Assembly: GCF_000807775.2 (NCBI RefSeq)
Contig: NZ_CP047385.1
Coordinates: 2,728,001-2,792,000, forward strand
Length of the DNA stretch: 64,000 bases
Origin: Pandoraea fibrosis
GTDB lineage: Bacteria; Pseudomonadota; Gammaproteobacteria; Burkholderiales; Burkholderiaceae
Direction of reading: 5' to 3'
In this document: piece by piece, positions 26,800 to 36,804 of the stretch
Layout of the letters: each line of letters opens with the position of its first letter
Numbering within the stretch: the first letter of the stretch is position 1
Position numbers and translations under genes: made by a program
The notes under the pieces: generated by a model
Seen by the model: the letters and a program-made list of their open reading frames with translations, nothing else
What the model was told of the DNA's origin: nothing
Database searches by the model: none

Positions 26800-28896
26800 T
26801 CAGTCGTCCCGCGTGTCGCGAAGTTTGCGCCAGAGGGTCGAGCGACTGATGCCGAGCGCCTCGCAGGCGGCGCTGCGATCCCCCCCGCAGGCCGCCAGCG
26901 TGGCGTGAATGCGCTCGAGTTCCTCGGCGGCGCGCCGAGCGCGGCCCGACATGGGCGGCACCGGGTCCGCGCGCTCCCCGGTCATGTCCATTCCGGGCGA
27001 CGCATGTGAGTCGATTTTCCGGCCGCTGTTCGCTTTTGAAACATCGGATGGCGCTGCGCCGAGCTCCGGGGCGATCTCGATCAATCGCGCATGACCGATT
27101 TCGCGGGCGTCGACGACGTCTGCGCACACGACCGCAATGCGCTCCAGCAAATTCTCCAGTTCCCGCACGTTCCCCGGCCAGCGATAGGTGGCGAGCAGCG
27201 GCAGCAGCGATGCCTGCAGCGCATCGACGCTCATCCGCGCCCCGGCGCGGGCGAGGGCGCGTTCGAGAAAGAGGGGAGTGAGGCGTGGCAGGTCTTCCAT
27301 GCGTTCGCGCAGCGGCGGCAAGACCATTCGCAAAATGTTGAGCCGGTAGTACAGGTCTTCGCGGAACAGGCCAGCGGCGACTTGCTGACGAAGATCGCGG
27401 TGCGTGGCGGCAATCACGCGCACATCGCAGGGGACTGGCTCGGTCGCCCCCAGGCGCAGGACTTCGCGTTCCTGCAAGACCCGCAACAGCCGTGTTTGCA
27501 ACGGCATCGGCATCTCGCCGATCTCGTCGAGGAAGAGGGTGCCGTTGTGAGCGGTCTCGAACAGTCCCGCCTTGCCGCCGCGCCGGGCGCCGGAGAAGGC
27601 GCCGTCTTCATAGCCGAACAGTTCGCTCTCGAGCAGCGTCTCCGGAAACGCGGCGCAATTGATGGCGACGAAGGGGTAGTCGCGCCGGCGGCTGGCGTTG
27701 TGAATGCCTTGTGCGAGCAGTTCCTTGCCGGTACCGCTCTCGCCGTGAACGAGCACGGTCGAATCGGTTTGTGCGTAACGGCGTGCCAGCGTGCGCACTT
27801 GCATCATTGCCGCCGAATCGCCGATCAGGTCGTCGAGCCGGTAGCGTGCCACGAGATGACGCGGGCGATGGCGCGAGCGAAGCGAACGATCCACGCGCGC
27901 GAACGATTGCGAGTCCTGGCAGGTGAGCAATGCACCTGTGAGCGTGCCCTGATCGAGCAGTGGAATTCGGTTGATGACCCATGTCTTGCCCGCCATCGAG
28001 ACGATGGCTTCAAGCTCGGCGCTCGCGCTTTCCAGCGTGCGGGCAATATCCAGCGCGGGGGCAATCGCGTCCAGCGGGCGACCCAGCGCGTCGGCAACCG
28101 TCACGCCAAGCATGCTGGCCATCGACGCGTTGATGGCTTCGATGCGGCCGTTCAGATCGACTGCCGCCACGCCTTCGTGCAGGTGTCGCAGTACGGTGTC
28201 GAGCCGCTCGCGGCGTTGCGCCTCGATGCGGCCGAAACGCGCCACTTCGAGCGCAGTATCGAACGCTGCGCGCACCGAATCCTGCGAGTAAAGAAACACG
28301 CCTGTCAGTCCTGCCCGCTCGGCCAGCTCGGTCACGAGGCCGGGGCCGACGATGACCTGCATGCCTTCGTCGCGCAACCGGTGTACGAGGTCTTCCGCAT
28401 CGTGCGCATCGAAATACGCGTGTTGGGCAATATCGAGGTGAAAGGCGCTCTTGAAGCGCTCGAACTCCTGGGCTGGGCGCGCATAAGACACCAGCGCGAT
28501 CCGTGATGCGGGCGCGGGGGATGGCAGCGCACGACGCGCACGCGCCAGCGCATGCATCACGTCGAATCCGGTGACTTTCACGAGCACCACCGGCAGTGCG
28601 ACGCGCTCGCGCAGAAAGGCACCATTCGATCCCGCAGCGACGATGCCGTCGACGCTACCCGGGGGTAAGCGTTCCAATGCCTCGATGACCGCGTCATACC
28701 CCTTGTCGATGATCTGCACGTCGGCTTGCGCGGCGTAGTCCGGCACGATATCTCGGTACAACTCGCCGAGCTTGCTGATGCCCACGGCCCAGATAACGGG
28801 CTTGCGTATGGCGAAGACCGGTTGCGCGAGTGCCGCGCGAACGACGCTGGTGCTCGATACGGGGAGGCGGGGTGGTAAATCGGTAGCGCTGGGCAT
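26800..28896 (-). CDS. prpR: Propionate catabolism sigma-54 activator PrpR
   Basis: 698 residues from the ATG at 28896; the start is uncertain (the frame runs to 29061 and ATG 28965 is another option). Domains: PrpR N-terminal sensor (VIWAVGISKLGELYRDIVPDY; expected 2-methylcitrate receptor), PAS-like region, AAA+ sigma-54 interaction domain (GESGTGKE Walker A, GAFSGA loop in place of GAFTGA, TLFLDEIGE Walker B), and a C-terminal Fis-type HTH (ACEALGISRSTLWRKL). Divergent from prpB, whose sigma-54 promoter it should activate. Confidence 0.93.
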   Translation of the reverse strand: MPSATDLPPRLPVSSTSVVRAALAQPVFAIRKPVIWAVGISKLGELYRDIVPDYAAQADVQIIDKGYDAVIEALERLPPGSVDGIVAAGSNGAFLRERVALPVVLVKVTGFDVMHALARARRALPSPAPASRIALVSYARPAQEFERFKSAFHLDIAQHAYFDAHDAEDLVHRLRDEGMQVIVGPGLVTELAERAGLTGVFLYSQDSVRAAFDTALEVARFGRIEAQRRERLDTVLRHLHEGVAAVDLNGRIEAINASMASMLGVTVADALGRPLDAIAPALDIARTLESASAELEAIVSMAGKTWVINRIPLLDQGTLTGALLTCQDSQSFARVDRSLRSRHRPRHLVARYRLDDLIGDSAAMMQVRTLARRYAQTDSTVLVHGESGTGKELLAQGIHNASRRRDYPFVAINCAAFPETLLESELFGYEDGAFSGARRGGKAGLFETAHNGTLFLDEIGEMPMPLQTRLLRVLQEREVLRLGATEPVPCDVRVIAATHRDLRQQVAAGLFREDLYYRLNILRMVLPPLRERMEDLPRLTPLFLERALARAGARMSVDALQASLLPLLATYRWPGNVRELENLLERIAVVCADVVDAREIGHARLIEIAPELGAAPSDVSKANSGRKIDSHASPGMDMTGERADPVPPMSGRARRAAEELERIHATLAACGGDRSAACEALGISRSTLWRKLRDTRDD

Positions 28897-28966
28897 GGCG
28901 TAGCTCGTCGGCGAACTGGCGGCGCGGGAATAGCGCCGCAGCAGGAGGTCCCCGAATCGTAGCATG

Positions 28967-29017
28967 ATGCGACGCAATGTTTCATAATGAGTTTCAAAAT
29001 GAAACGTCATGCGACGC
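28967..29017. promoter_or_regulatory. Candidate PrpR upstream activating sites
   Basis: A perfect palindrome GTTTCA-AAA-TGAAAC (28991-29005), an extra GTTTCA half-site at 28979, and two direct copies of ATGCGACGC (28967, 29009) exactly 42 nt (about four helix turns) apart. They lie about 125-175 nt before the prpB sigma-54 promoter, a normal enhancer distance. Confidence 0.5.
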
Positions 29018-29139
29018 GCATGCGATGACTCGCGCGACAACCGGCTTGACGTCAACGTCACACCCGCGAAGAATTTCCGCTGTCAAATGAACATCTTAGG
29101 TACGTCGTGCCGATGCTCGCGTCGGCTGATGTGCCCGGC

Positions 29140-29155
29140 TGGCACGGCCATTGCT
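29140..29155 (+). promoter_or_regulatory. Sigma-54 promoter of the prp operon
   Basis: TGGCACGGCCATTGCT matches TGGCACG-N4-TTGCW at every defined base; GG and GC are 10 nt apart. Transcription should start near 29166. Confidence 0.9.
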
Positions 29156-29237
29156 AATGAAGTCACCGCAACTTAACCAACGTGCGATTCGGCAGGCTCA
29201 GGCCGCCGGTCGCGCACGACACGACCGAGGGACTCAA

Positions 29238-30128
29238 GTGACGCAAACCATTCGTTCGGCCGGCGCCGCCTTCCGCGAGGCCGTCAAGACCGAGCAACCG
29301 TTGCAGGTTGTCGGCGCTATTAATGCCAACCACGCTTTGCTTGCCAAGGCGGCCGGTTTCAAGGCGATCTATCTGTCCGGTGGCGGCGTGGCGGCGGGTT
29401 CGCTCGGCCTGCCCGATCTGGGCATTTCCACCCTCGACGACGTGCTCACCGATGTGCGCCGCATTACCGACGTCTGCGATCTGCCGTTGCTGGTCGATGT
29501 GGATACCGGTTTCGGTCCGTCGGCGTTCAACATTGCGCGCACGGTGCAGTCGCTCATCAAGTTCGGCGCCGGGGCAATGCACATCGAAGATCAGGTTGGC
29601 GCGAAGCGTTGCGGTCATCGTCCGGGCAAGGCCATTGTGAGCCAGCAGGAGATGGTCGATCGCATCAAGGCCGCGGTCGATGCCCGTACCGACGAGAACT
29701 TCGTCATCATGGCGCGCACCGACGCGCTGGCCGTGGAAGGCCTTCAGGCCGCCATCGATCGCGCCTGCGCGTGCGTCGAGGCCGGGGCCGACATGATCTT
29801 CCCGGAAGCGATGACCGAACTGCCGATGTACCGCCAGTTCTCCGACGCCGTGAAAGTGCCGGTGCTTGCGAACATCACCGAATTCGGCTCGACGCCGCTG
29901 TTCACGGTGGAAGAGTTGAAGAGCGCGCAGGTCGGCCTGGTGCTGTATCCACTCTCGGCCTTCCGCGCCATGAACAAGGCAGCGGAGAACGTCTATCACA
30001 CGATTCGACGCGACGGCACGCAAAAGGCCGTTCTCGACACGATGCAAACGCGCGCCGAACTCTATGAGAGCATCGGCTACCACGCTTACGAACAGAAGCT
30101 CGACGCCCTGTTCGCACAACAGAAATAA
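29238..30128 (+). CDS. prpB: 2-methylisocitrate lyase PrpB
   Basis: Splits 2-methylisocitrate into pyruvate and succinate, the last step of the methylcitrate cycle. 296 residues from the GTG at 29238, the usual PrpB length, with AGGGA upstream. Earlier in-frame starts at 29151 or 29157 lie at or before the predicted sigma-54 start site near 29166 and are excluded. Seen: [31 protein letters not shown] opening, DVDTGFG, and the catalytic KRCGHRPGK loop. First gene of prpB-prpC-acnD-prpF-prpD. Confidence 0.95.
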   Translation: MTQTIRSAGAAFREAVKTEQPLQVVGAINANHALLAKAAGFKAIYLSGGGVAAGSLGLPDLGISTLDDVLTDVRRITDVCDLPLLVDVDTGFGPSAFNIARTVQSLIKFGAGAMHIEDQVGAKRCGHRPGKAIVSQQEMVDRIKAAVDARTDENFVIMARTDALAVEGLQAAIDRACACVEAGADMIFPEAMTELPMYRQFSDAVKVPVLANITEFGSTPLFTVEELKSAQVGLVLYPLSAFRAMNKAAENVYHTIRRDGTQKAVLDTMQTRAELYESIGYHAYEQKLDALFAQQK

Positions 30129-30156
30129 CCGAATCCCTGATCCTGGAGGAATGAGC

Positions 30157-31308
30157 ATGAGCGAGACGACTGCCACTGGCCTCAAGCCGAAGAAATCCGT
30201 CGCCCTGTCGGGGGTGACCGCCGGCAATACGGCCCTGTGTACCGTGGGCCGTTCGGGCAACGATCTGCACTACCGCGGCTACGACATTCTGGATCTGGCC
30301 CAGACCTCGGAGTTCGAGGAAATCGCGTATTTGCTGGTCTACGGCAAGCTGCCGAGCGTGGCGGAACTGCGCGGTTACAAGGCCAAGTTGAAGTCGCTGC
30401 GCGGCTTGCCGGCCGCCGTCAAGGACGCCCTTGAGACCATTCCCGCTGCCGCGCATCCGATGGACGTGATGCGCACTGGCGTCTCGGTGCTGGGCACCGT
30501 GTTGCCGGAGAAGGACGACCATAACGTGCCGGGCGCACGCGACATCGCCGACCGACTGATGGCAAGCCTCGGCTCGATGCTGCTGTACTGGTACCACTAC
30601 AGCCAGAACGGCGTGCGCATCGATGTCGAGACGGACGACGACAGCATCGGCGGGCACTTCCTGCATCTGCTTCACGGCGAGAAGCCGTCGGACCTGTGGG
30701 TGCGCGCGATGCACACCTCGCTGATCCTGTACGCAGAACATGAATTCAATGCGTCGACCTTTACGGCACGCGTGATCGCCGGCACGGGGTCGGACATTCA
30801 CTCCGCGATCACCGGCGCCATTGGCGCGCTGCGCGGTCCGAAGCACGGCGGTGCGAACGAAGTGGCGTTCGAAATTCAGAAACGCTACGACTCGCCCGAC
30901 GAAGCCGAGGCCGACATTCGCGCGCGCGTCGAGAACAAGGAAGTGATCATCGGCTTTGGCCACCCGGTCTATACCGTGAGCGACCCGCGCAACAAGGTCA
31001 TCAAGGAAGTCGCACACGAACTGTCGAAGGATCAGCAGAACACGAAGATGTATGACATTGCCGAGCGTCTGGAGTCGGTGATGTGGGACGTCAAGAAGAT
31101 GTTCCCGAATCTGGACTGGTTCAGCGCCGTGAGCTACCACATGATGGGTGTGCCGACCGCGATGTTCACGCCGTTGTTCGTGATTGCGCGCACGTCGGGC
31201 TGGAGCGCGCACATCATCGAGCAACGTATCGACAACAAGATCATCCGCCCGAGCGCCAACTACACGGGCCCGGAAGATCAGAAGTTCGTGCCGATCGACA
31301 AGCGCTGA
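30157..31308 (+). CDS. prpC: 2-methylcitrate synthase PrpC
   Basis: Condenses propionyl-CoA with oxaloacetate to 2-methylcitrate. 383 residues; the ATG at 30157 has GGAGGA at 6 nt, whereas the ATG at 30151 has no spacing. Citrate-synthase signature [14 protein letters not shown], with catalytic His in KHGGAN and Asp further on. Short type II citrate-synthase-like length, as usual for PrpC. 28 nt after prpB. Confidence 0.95.
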   Translation: MSETTATGLKPKKSVALSGVTAGNTALCTVGRSGNDLHYRGYDILDLAQTSEFEEIAYLLVYGKLPSVAELRGYKAKLKSLRGLPAAVKDALETIPAAAHPMDVMRTGVSVLGTVLPEKDDHNVPGARDIADRLMASLGSMLLYWYHYSQNGVRIDVETDDDSIGGHFLHLLHGEKPSDLWVRAMHTSLILYAEHEFNASTFTARVIAGTGSDIHSAITGAIGALRGPKHGGANEVAFEIQKRYDSPDEAEADIRARVENKEVIIGFGHPVYTVSDPRNKVIKEVAHELSKDQQNTKMYDIAERLESVMWDVKKMFPNLDWFSAVSYHMMGVPTAMFTPLFVIARTSGWSAHIIEQRIDNKIIRPSANYTGPEDQKFVPIDKR

Positions 31309-31441
31309 GATCGCTGGGCCGGGCATGCTTTGCCCGGCCGGCGCGGGGTGGCGCTGGCTGGATCTGCGTCGCCGCCCCGCGCATCGCTCAGGCACATTGT
31401 TTGACCACCGCCACAGGCCGGGCCGACACTTTCCTCACATG

Positions 31442-34051
31442 ATGAATACCGAATACCGCAAAACGCTGCCTGGAACGTCGCTCGATTATTTCGACGCCCG
31501 CGCGGCTGTCGAGGCCATTGCACCGGGCGCCTACGACACGCTGCCCTACACCTCGCGCGTGCTGGCCGAAAACCTCGTGCGCCGCTGCGATCCCGCGACG
31601 CTCACCGATTCGCTCAGGCAACTGATCGAGCGACGCCGCGATCTCGATTTCCCGTGGTTCCCCGCACGCGTGGTGTGCCACGACATTCTCGGCCAGACGG
31701 CACTGGTCGATCTCGCCGGTCTGCGCGACGCCATCGCGGCGCAAGGCGGCGACCCGGCGCTGGTCAATCCGGTGGTGCCGACGCAACTCGTTGTCGATCA
31801 CTCGTTGGCCGTGGAGTGCGGTGGCTTCGATCCGGATGCGTTCGCGAAGAACCGCGCCATCGAAGATCGCCGTAACGAAGACCGTTTCGACTTCATCAAC
31901 TGGACGAAGAACGCGTTTCGCAATGTCGACGTGATTCCGCCCGGCAATGGCATCCTCCACCAGATCAACCTCGAGCGCATGAGCCCGGTGATTCAGGTGA
32001 CGGACGGTGTGGCTTATCCCGACACCCTGGTGGGCACCGACTCGCATACGCCCATGGTCGATGCCCTGGGCGTGATCGCCATCGGCGTGGGGGGACTGGA
32101 GGCGGAGAGCGTGATGCTCGGCCGCGCGTCGTGGATGCGTCTGCCGGATATCGTCGGCGTCGAGTTGACGGGCAAGCCGCAGCCCGGCATTACGGCAACC
32201 GATATCGTGCTGGCGCTGACCGAGTTTCTGCGCAAGGAAAAGGTGGTGTCCACCTATCTCGAGTTCTACGGCGAGGGTGCGGCGAACCTGACGCTGGGCG
32301 ACCGCGCGACGATCTCGAACATGGCGCCTGAGTTCGGCGCCACTGCGGCGATGTTCTACATCGATTCGCAGACGATCAAATACCTCAAGCTCACCGGCCG
32401 CGACGACGCGCTGGTGGCATTGGTCGAGACCTACGCGAAGCAAACGGGTCTGTGGGCCGACAGTCTGACGAAGGTGCAATACGAGCGCGTGCTCACGTTC
32501 GATCTGTCGAGCGTCGTGCGCAACATTGCCGGCCCGTCGAATCCGCACAAACGGGTGCCGACGAGCGAGCTGGCCGCCCGCGGCATCAGCGGCAAGGTCG
32601 AGAACGAACCGGGCCTGATGCCCGACGGCGCGGTCATCATCGCGGCGATCACGAGCTGCACGAACACCAATAACCCGCGCAACATGATTGCCGCCGGCCT
32701 GTTCGCGCGCAATGCCAACCGTGCGGGTCTGGTGCGCAAGCCGTGGGTCAAGAGTTCGCTGGCGCCGGGCTCGAAGGCCGTCACGCTGTATCTGGAGGCC
32801 GCCGGTCTGTTGCCGGAACTCGAAGCGCTCGGCTTCGGTGTCGTCGCCTACGCCTGCACTTCGTGCAACGGGATGTCCGGGGCGCTCGATCCGGTGATCC
32901 AGCAGGAAATCATCGAGCGCGATCTGTACGCCACCGCCGTGCTCTCGGGCAACCGCAATTTCGACGGCCGCATTCATCCGTATGCGAAGCAGGCATTTCT
33001 CGCGTCGCCGCCGCTGGTCGTGGCCTATGCCATCGCGGGCACGATCCGCTTCGATATCGAGAAGGACGTGTTGGGTGTCGATGCCGATGGCAAGCCCGTG
33101 AAGCTTGCCGACCTGTGGCCGGCGGACGAAGAGATCGACGCGATCATCGCGAGCAGCGTCAAGCCGGAGCAGTTCCGCCGCGTGTATGAGCCGATGTTCG
33201 CGGCGTCTGTGCAGCACGGCGAGCCGGCCGAGCCGCTGTACAACTGGCGTGAGATGAGTACCTACATCCGTCGTCCGCCGTACTGGGAAGGTGCGCTTGC
33301 CGGTGAGCGCACGTTGCGCGGCATGCGCGCACTGGCCGTGCTGGGCGACAACATCACGACCGATCACCTCTCGCCGTCGAACGCGATCATGGCCGACAGC
33401 GCAGCCGGCGAGTACCTCGCGAAGATGGGACTGCCGGAGGAAGACTTCAACTCCTACGCCACGCACCGCGGCGATCACCTGACGGCGCAGCGCGCCACGT
33501 TCGCCAACCCGACGCTCAAGAACGAGATGGTCGTGGTCGACGGGCAGGTCAAGGCGGGTTCGCTGGCGCGCATCGAGCCGGAAGGCAAGATCACGCGCAT
33601 GTGGGAAGCGATCGAGACGTACATGGCGCGCAAGCAGCCGCTCATCGTGATTGCCGGGGCCGATTACGGTCAGGGGTCGTCGCGCGACTGGGCGGCCAAG
33701 GGCGTGCGTCTGGCGGGCACCGAGGCTATCGTTGCCGAAGGATTCGAGCGCATTCACCGTACCAATCTGGTTGGCATGGGCGTGCTGCCGCTCGAATTCA
33801 AGCCGGGCACGAACCGCAAGACGCTGGGCATCGACGGTAGCGAAACGTTCGACGTGATCGGTAAGCGCACGCCGCGTGCGGACCTCACGCTGGTCATTCA
33901 TCGCCAGAAGAAGGACGGAAGCCACGAGCGCGTGGAGGTGCCGGTGACCTGTCGTCTGGATACGGCCGAAGAGGTGTCGATCTACGAGGCGGGCGGGGTG
34001 TTGCAGCGCTTCGCGCAGGACTTTCTGGAATCGTCGCAGGCGGCTGCCTGA
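31442..34051 (+). CDS. acnD: Fe/S-dependent 2-methylisocitrate dehydratase AcnD
   Basis: Aconitase-family dehydratase acting on 2-methylcitrate; its product is isomerised by PrpF. 869 residues from MNTEYRKTLPG (the codon before is also ATG). Iron-sulfur ligands appear in SCTNTNNP and CTSCNGMSG; GADYGQGSSRDWAAKG marks the swivel domain. 133 nt after prpC, with no good ribosome site visible, but length and N-terminus match AcnD. Confidence 0.94.
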   Translation: MNTEYRKTLPGTSLDYFDARAAVEAIAPGAYDTLPYTSRVLAENLVRRCDPATLTDSLRQLIERRRDLDFPWFPARVVCHDILGQTALVDLAGLRDAIAAQGGDPALVNPVVPTQLVVDHSLAVECGGFDPDAFAKNRAIEDRRNEDRFDFINWTKNAFRNVDVIPPGNGILHQINLERMSPVIQVTDGVAYPDTLVGTDSHTPMVDALGVIAIGVGGLEAESVMLGRASWMRLPDIVGVELTGKPQPGITATDIVLALTEFLRKEKVVSTYLEFYGEGAANLTLGDRATISNMAPEFGATAAMFYIDSQTIKYLKLTGRDDALVALVETYAKQTGLWADSLTKVQYERVLTFDLSSVVRNIAGPSNPHKRVPTSELAARGISGKVENEPGLMPDGAVIIAAITSCTNTNNPRNMIAAGLFARNANRAGLVRKPWVKSSLAPGSKAVTLYLEAAGLLPELEALGFGVVAYACTSCNGMSGALDPVIQQEIIERDLYATAVLSGNRNFDGRIHPYAKQAFLASPPLVVAYAIAGTIRFDIEKDVLGVDADGKPVKLADLWPADEEIDAIIASSVKPEQFRRVYEPMFAASVQHGEPAEPLYNWREMSTYIRRPPYWEGALAGERTLRGMRALAVLGDNITTDHLSPSNAIMADSAAGEYLAKMGLPEEDFNSYATHRGDHLTAQRATFANPTLKNEMVVVDGQVKAGSLARIEPEGKITRMWEAIETYMARKQPLIVIAGADYGQGSSRDWAAKGVRLAGTEAIVAEGFERIHRTNLVGMGVLPLEFKPGTNRKTLGIDGSETFDVIGKRTPRADLTLVIHRQKKDGSHERVEVPVTCRLDTAEEVSIYEAGGVLQRFAQDFLESSQAAA

Positions 34052-34062
34052 GGAGAGACGTG

Positions 34063-35253
34063 ATGGCGCATCAGCCACAAATCCGTATTCCCGCCACCTA
34101 TATGCGTGGCGGTACCAGCAAGGGCGTGTTCTTTCGCTTGCAGGACCTGCCTGCTGCCGCCCAGGTGGCGGGGCCGGCGCGCGACGCACTGCTCATGCGT
34201 GTGATCGGCAGTCCGGACCCCTACGGCAAGCAGATCGACGGCATGGGCGGCGCGACGTCGAGCACCAGCAAGACGGTCATCGTCGCGAAGAGCGAGCGGC
34301 CCGGGCACGATGTGGATTATTTGTTCGGTCAGGTGTCGATCGACCAGAAGTTTGTCGACTGGAGCGGTAATTGCGGCAATCTGTCGGCGGCCGTTGGCCC
34401 GTTCGCGATCAGCGGCGGGCTGGTGGACCCCGCGCGGGTGCCGCGCGCCGGCGTGGCCATCGTGCGTATCTGGCAGGCCAATATCGGCAAGACGATCATT
34501 GCGCATGTCCCGATGACAGACGGTGCGGTGCAGGAGACGGGCGACTTCGAACTCGACGGCGTGACGTTCCCGGCCGCCGAAGTTCAGCTCGAATTCCTCG
34601 ATCCTGCGGCGGAGGAAGACGGCGAGGGCGGGGCCATGTTCCCGACCGGGCATCTCGTCGACGATCTCGAAGTGCCCGGTGTGGGCACTTTCAAGGCGAC
34701 GATGATCAACGCCGGCATTCCGACCATTTTCCTCAATGCGGAAGATATCGGCTATCGGGGCACGGAATTGCAGGACGCGATCAACGGCGATCCGAAGGCG
34801 CTCGCGATGTTCGAGACCATTCGTGCGCATGGCGCGATCCGCATGGGCCTGATCAAGGAGGTGTCGGAGGCCGCGACGCGCCAGCACACGCCGAAAGTCG
34901 CCTTCGTGGCGAAGCCGGCCGGCTATACGGCGTCGAGCGGCAAGGCCGTGAATCCCGGCGACATCGATCTGCTGGTGCGTGCCCTGTCGATGGGCAAGCT
35001 GCATCATGCCATGATGGGCACCGCGGCAGTCTGCATTGGCGCTGCGGCGGCGATTCCGGGCACGCTGGTCAATCTGGCCGCCGGTGGCGGCGAGCGCAAT
35101 GCCGTGCGTTTCGGGCATCCGTCGGGCACATTGCGGGTCGGGGCGGAGGCGAAGCAACAAGATGGCGAGTGGACGGTCACGAAAGCCATCATGAGTCGCA
35201 GCGCCCGTGTGCTGATGGAAGGTTGGGTGCGAATTCCCGGAGACGCGTTCTGA
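34063..35253 (+). CDS. prpF: 2-methylaconitate cis-trans isomerase PrpF
   Basis: Isomerises the 2-methylaconitate made by AcnD. 396 residues from the ATG at 34063, with AGGAGAG just upstream and overlapping nothing; 11 nt after acnD. DAP-epimerase-like fold: PATYMRGGTSKGVFF at the N-terminus, and CGNLSAAVGPFAI with the conserved Cys. No membrane segment. Confidence 0.95.
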   Translation: MAHQPQIRIPATYMRGGTSKGVFFRLQDLPAAAQVAGPARDALLMRVIGSPDPYGKQIDGMGGATSSTSKTVIVAKSERPGHDVDYLFGQVSIDQKFVDWSGNCGNLSAAVGPFAISGGLVDPARVPRAGVAIVRIWQANIGKTIIAHVPMTDGAVQETGDFELDGVTFPAAEVQLEFLDPAAEEDGEGGAMFPTGHLVDDLEVPGVGTFKATMINAGIPTIFLNAEDIGYRGTELQDAINGDPKALAMFETIRAHGAIRMGLIKEVSEAATRQHTPKVAFVAKPAGYTASSGKAVNPGDIDLLVRALSMGKLHHAMMGTAAVCIGAAAAIPGTLVNLAAGGGERNAVRFGHPSGTLRVGAEAKQQDGEWTVTKAIMSRSARVLMEGWVRIPGDAF

Positions 35254-35277
35254 GCACGTGATCACAGGAGGTCGTCG

Positions 35278-36726
35278 ATGTCTGCTGGCATCTCGAATGT
35301 GCGTCCCTCGCCCGACAAGGTTCTCTCAGACATTGTCGACTACGTCCTGACTTACGAGATCCGCAGCGATCTCGCCTTCGACACCGCCCGCAACTGCCTG
35401 ATCGATACGCTCGGCTGCGGTTTCGAAGCGCTGTCCTATCCCGCCTGCACCAAGCTGTTGGGACCCATCGTGCCGGGCACGGTGGTGCCGAACGGCGCGA
35501 AGGTGCCTGGCACGCCGTATCAACTCGATCCCGTGCAGGCCGCGTTCAGTCTGGGCGCGATGATTCGCTGGCTCGACTTCAACGACACCTGGCTGGCTGC
35601 CGAATGGGGGCACCCGTCCGACAATCTCGGCGGCATTCTAATGACGGCCGACTGGCTCTCGCGCACGGCGGTGGCGCAGAGTCAGCCGCCGCTGACCATG
35701 CGTCATGTGCTGGCTGCCATGATCAAGGCGCATGAGATTCAGGGGTGTCTGGCGCTGGAGAACTCGTTCAATCAGGTCGGCCTCGATCATGTCGTGCTGG
35801 TGAAAGTCGCGTCGACGGCGGTTGTCGGCGAAATGTTGGGCCTTTCCCGCGACGAACTGATCAATGCACTTTCGCTCGCCTTCGTCGATGGGCAGAGTCT
35901 GCGCACGTATCGTCACGCGCCGAACACCGGCAGTCGCAAGTCGTGGGCGGCCGGCGATGCGACGAGCCGCGCCGTGCGGCTCGCGCTGATGGCACGTACC
36001 GGCGAGATGGGCTATCCGTCGGTGCTTACCGCCAGTACCTGGGGCTTTTACGACGTGCTGTTCAAGGGCAAGCCGTTCACGTTTGAGCGTCCCTACGGGT
36101 CGTATGTAATGGAGAACGTGCTGTTCAAGATCTCGTTTCCGGCGGAGTTTCACGCGCAGACCGCCGCAGAGGCCGCGATGACATTGCATCATCAATTGCA
36201 GGCAATGGGACGTAGCGCGCAGGAGATTCGCTCAGTCAGAATCCGCACGCATGCGGCGGCGATTCGCATCATCGACAAGCAGGGGCCACTCGCCAATCCC
36301 GCAGATCGCGATCACTGCATTCAGTACATGGTGGCGGTGCCGCTGTTGTTCGGGCGTCTGACGGCGGCCGATTACGAGGACGCGGTCGCGGCCGATCCCC
36401 GTATCGACGCGTTGCGCGCGAAGATCGTCTGCGAGGAAGATCCGCAGTTCACCCGCGACTATCACGATCCCGACAAGCGCTCGATTGCCAACGGACTGAC
36501 CGTGACTCTGAGCGACGGCACCGCGCTCGACGAAGTGCTGGTCGAATATCCCATCGGCCATATGCGCCGGCGTGCGGAGGGAATTCCGCTGCTTGTGGAG
36601 AAGTTCAAGACGAATCTGGCGCGGCGGTTTGCCGCTCGCGCGCAATCGCGTATTCTCGACGTTGCGCTCGATCAGCAACGGCTCGAGGCGATGCCGGTGC
36701 ACCAGTTTGTGGACTTGATGGTGTGA
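35278..36726 (+). CDS. prpD: 2-methylcitrate dehydratase PrpD (MmgE/PrpD)
   Basis: 482 residues, close to E. coli PrpD (483). MmgE/PrpD fold: [81 protein letters not shown] 6 nt before the ATG and 24 nt after prpF. Dehydrates 2-methylcitrate by a cofactor-free route, apparently duplicating the AcnD/PrpF step in the same operon. Confidence 0.95.
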   Translation: MSAGISNVRPSPDKVLSDIVDYVLTYEIRSDLAFDTARNCLIDTLGCGFEALSYPACTKLLGPIVPGTVVPNGAKVPGTPYQLDPVQAAFSLGAMIRWLDFNDTWLAAEWGHPSDNLGGILMTADWLSRTAVAQSQPPLTMRHVLAAMIKAHEIQGCLALENSFNQVGLDHVVLVKVASTAVVGEMLGLSRDELINALSLAFVDGQSLRTYRHAPNTGSRKSWAAGDATSRAVRLALMARTGEMGYPSVLTASTWGFYDVLFKGKPFTFERPYGSYVMENVLFKISFPAEFHAQTAAEAAMTLHHQLQAMGRSAQEIRSVRIRTHAAAIRIIDKQGPLANPADRDHCIQYMVAVPLLFGRLTAADYEDAVAADPRIDALRAKIVCEEDPQFTRDYHDPDKRSIANGLTVTLSDGTALDEVLVEYPIGHMRRRAEGIPLLVEKFKTNLARRFAARAQSRILDVALDQQRLEAMPVHQFVDLMV

Positions 36727-36804
36727 TCTGGCGCCGAGCGCAGCCCCATCGATCACCCGCAGCGCCAGTGGCGCCTCAACGTCCGCCAACCGCCCCTACG
36801 CCCG

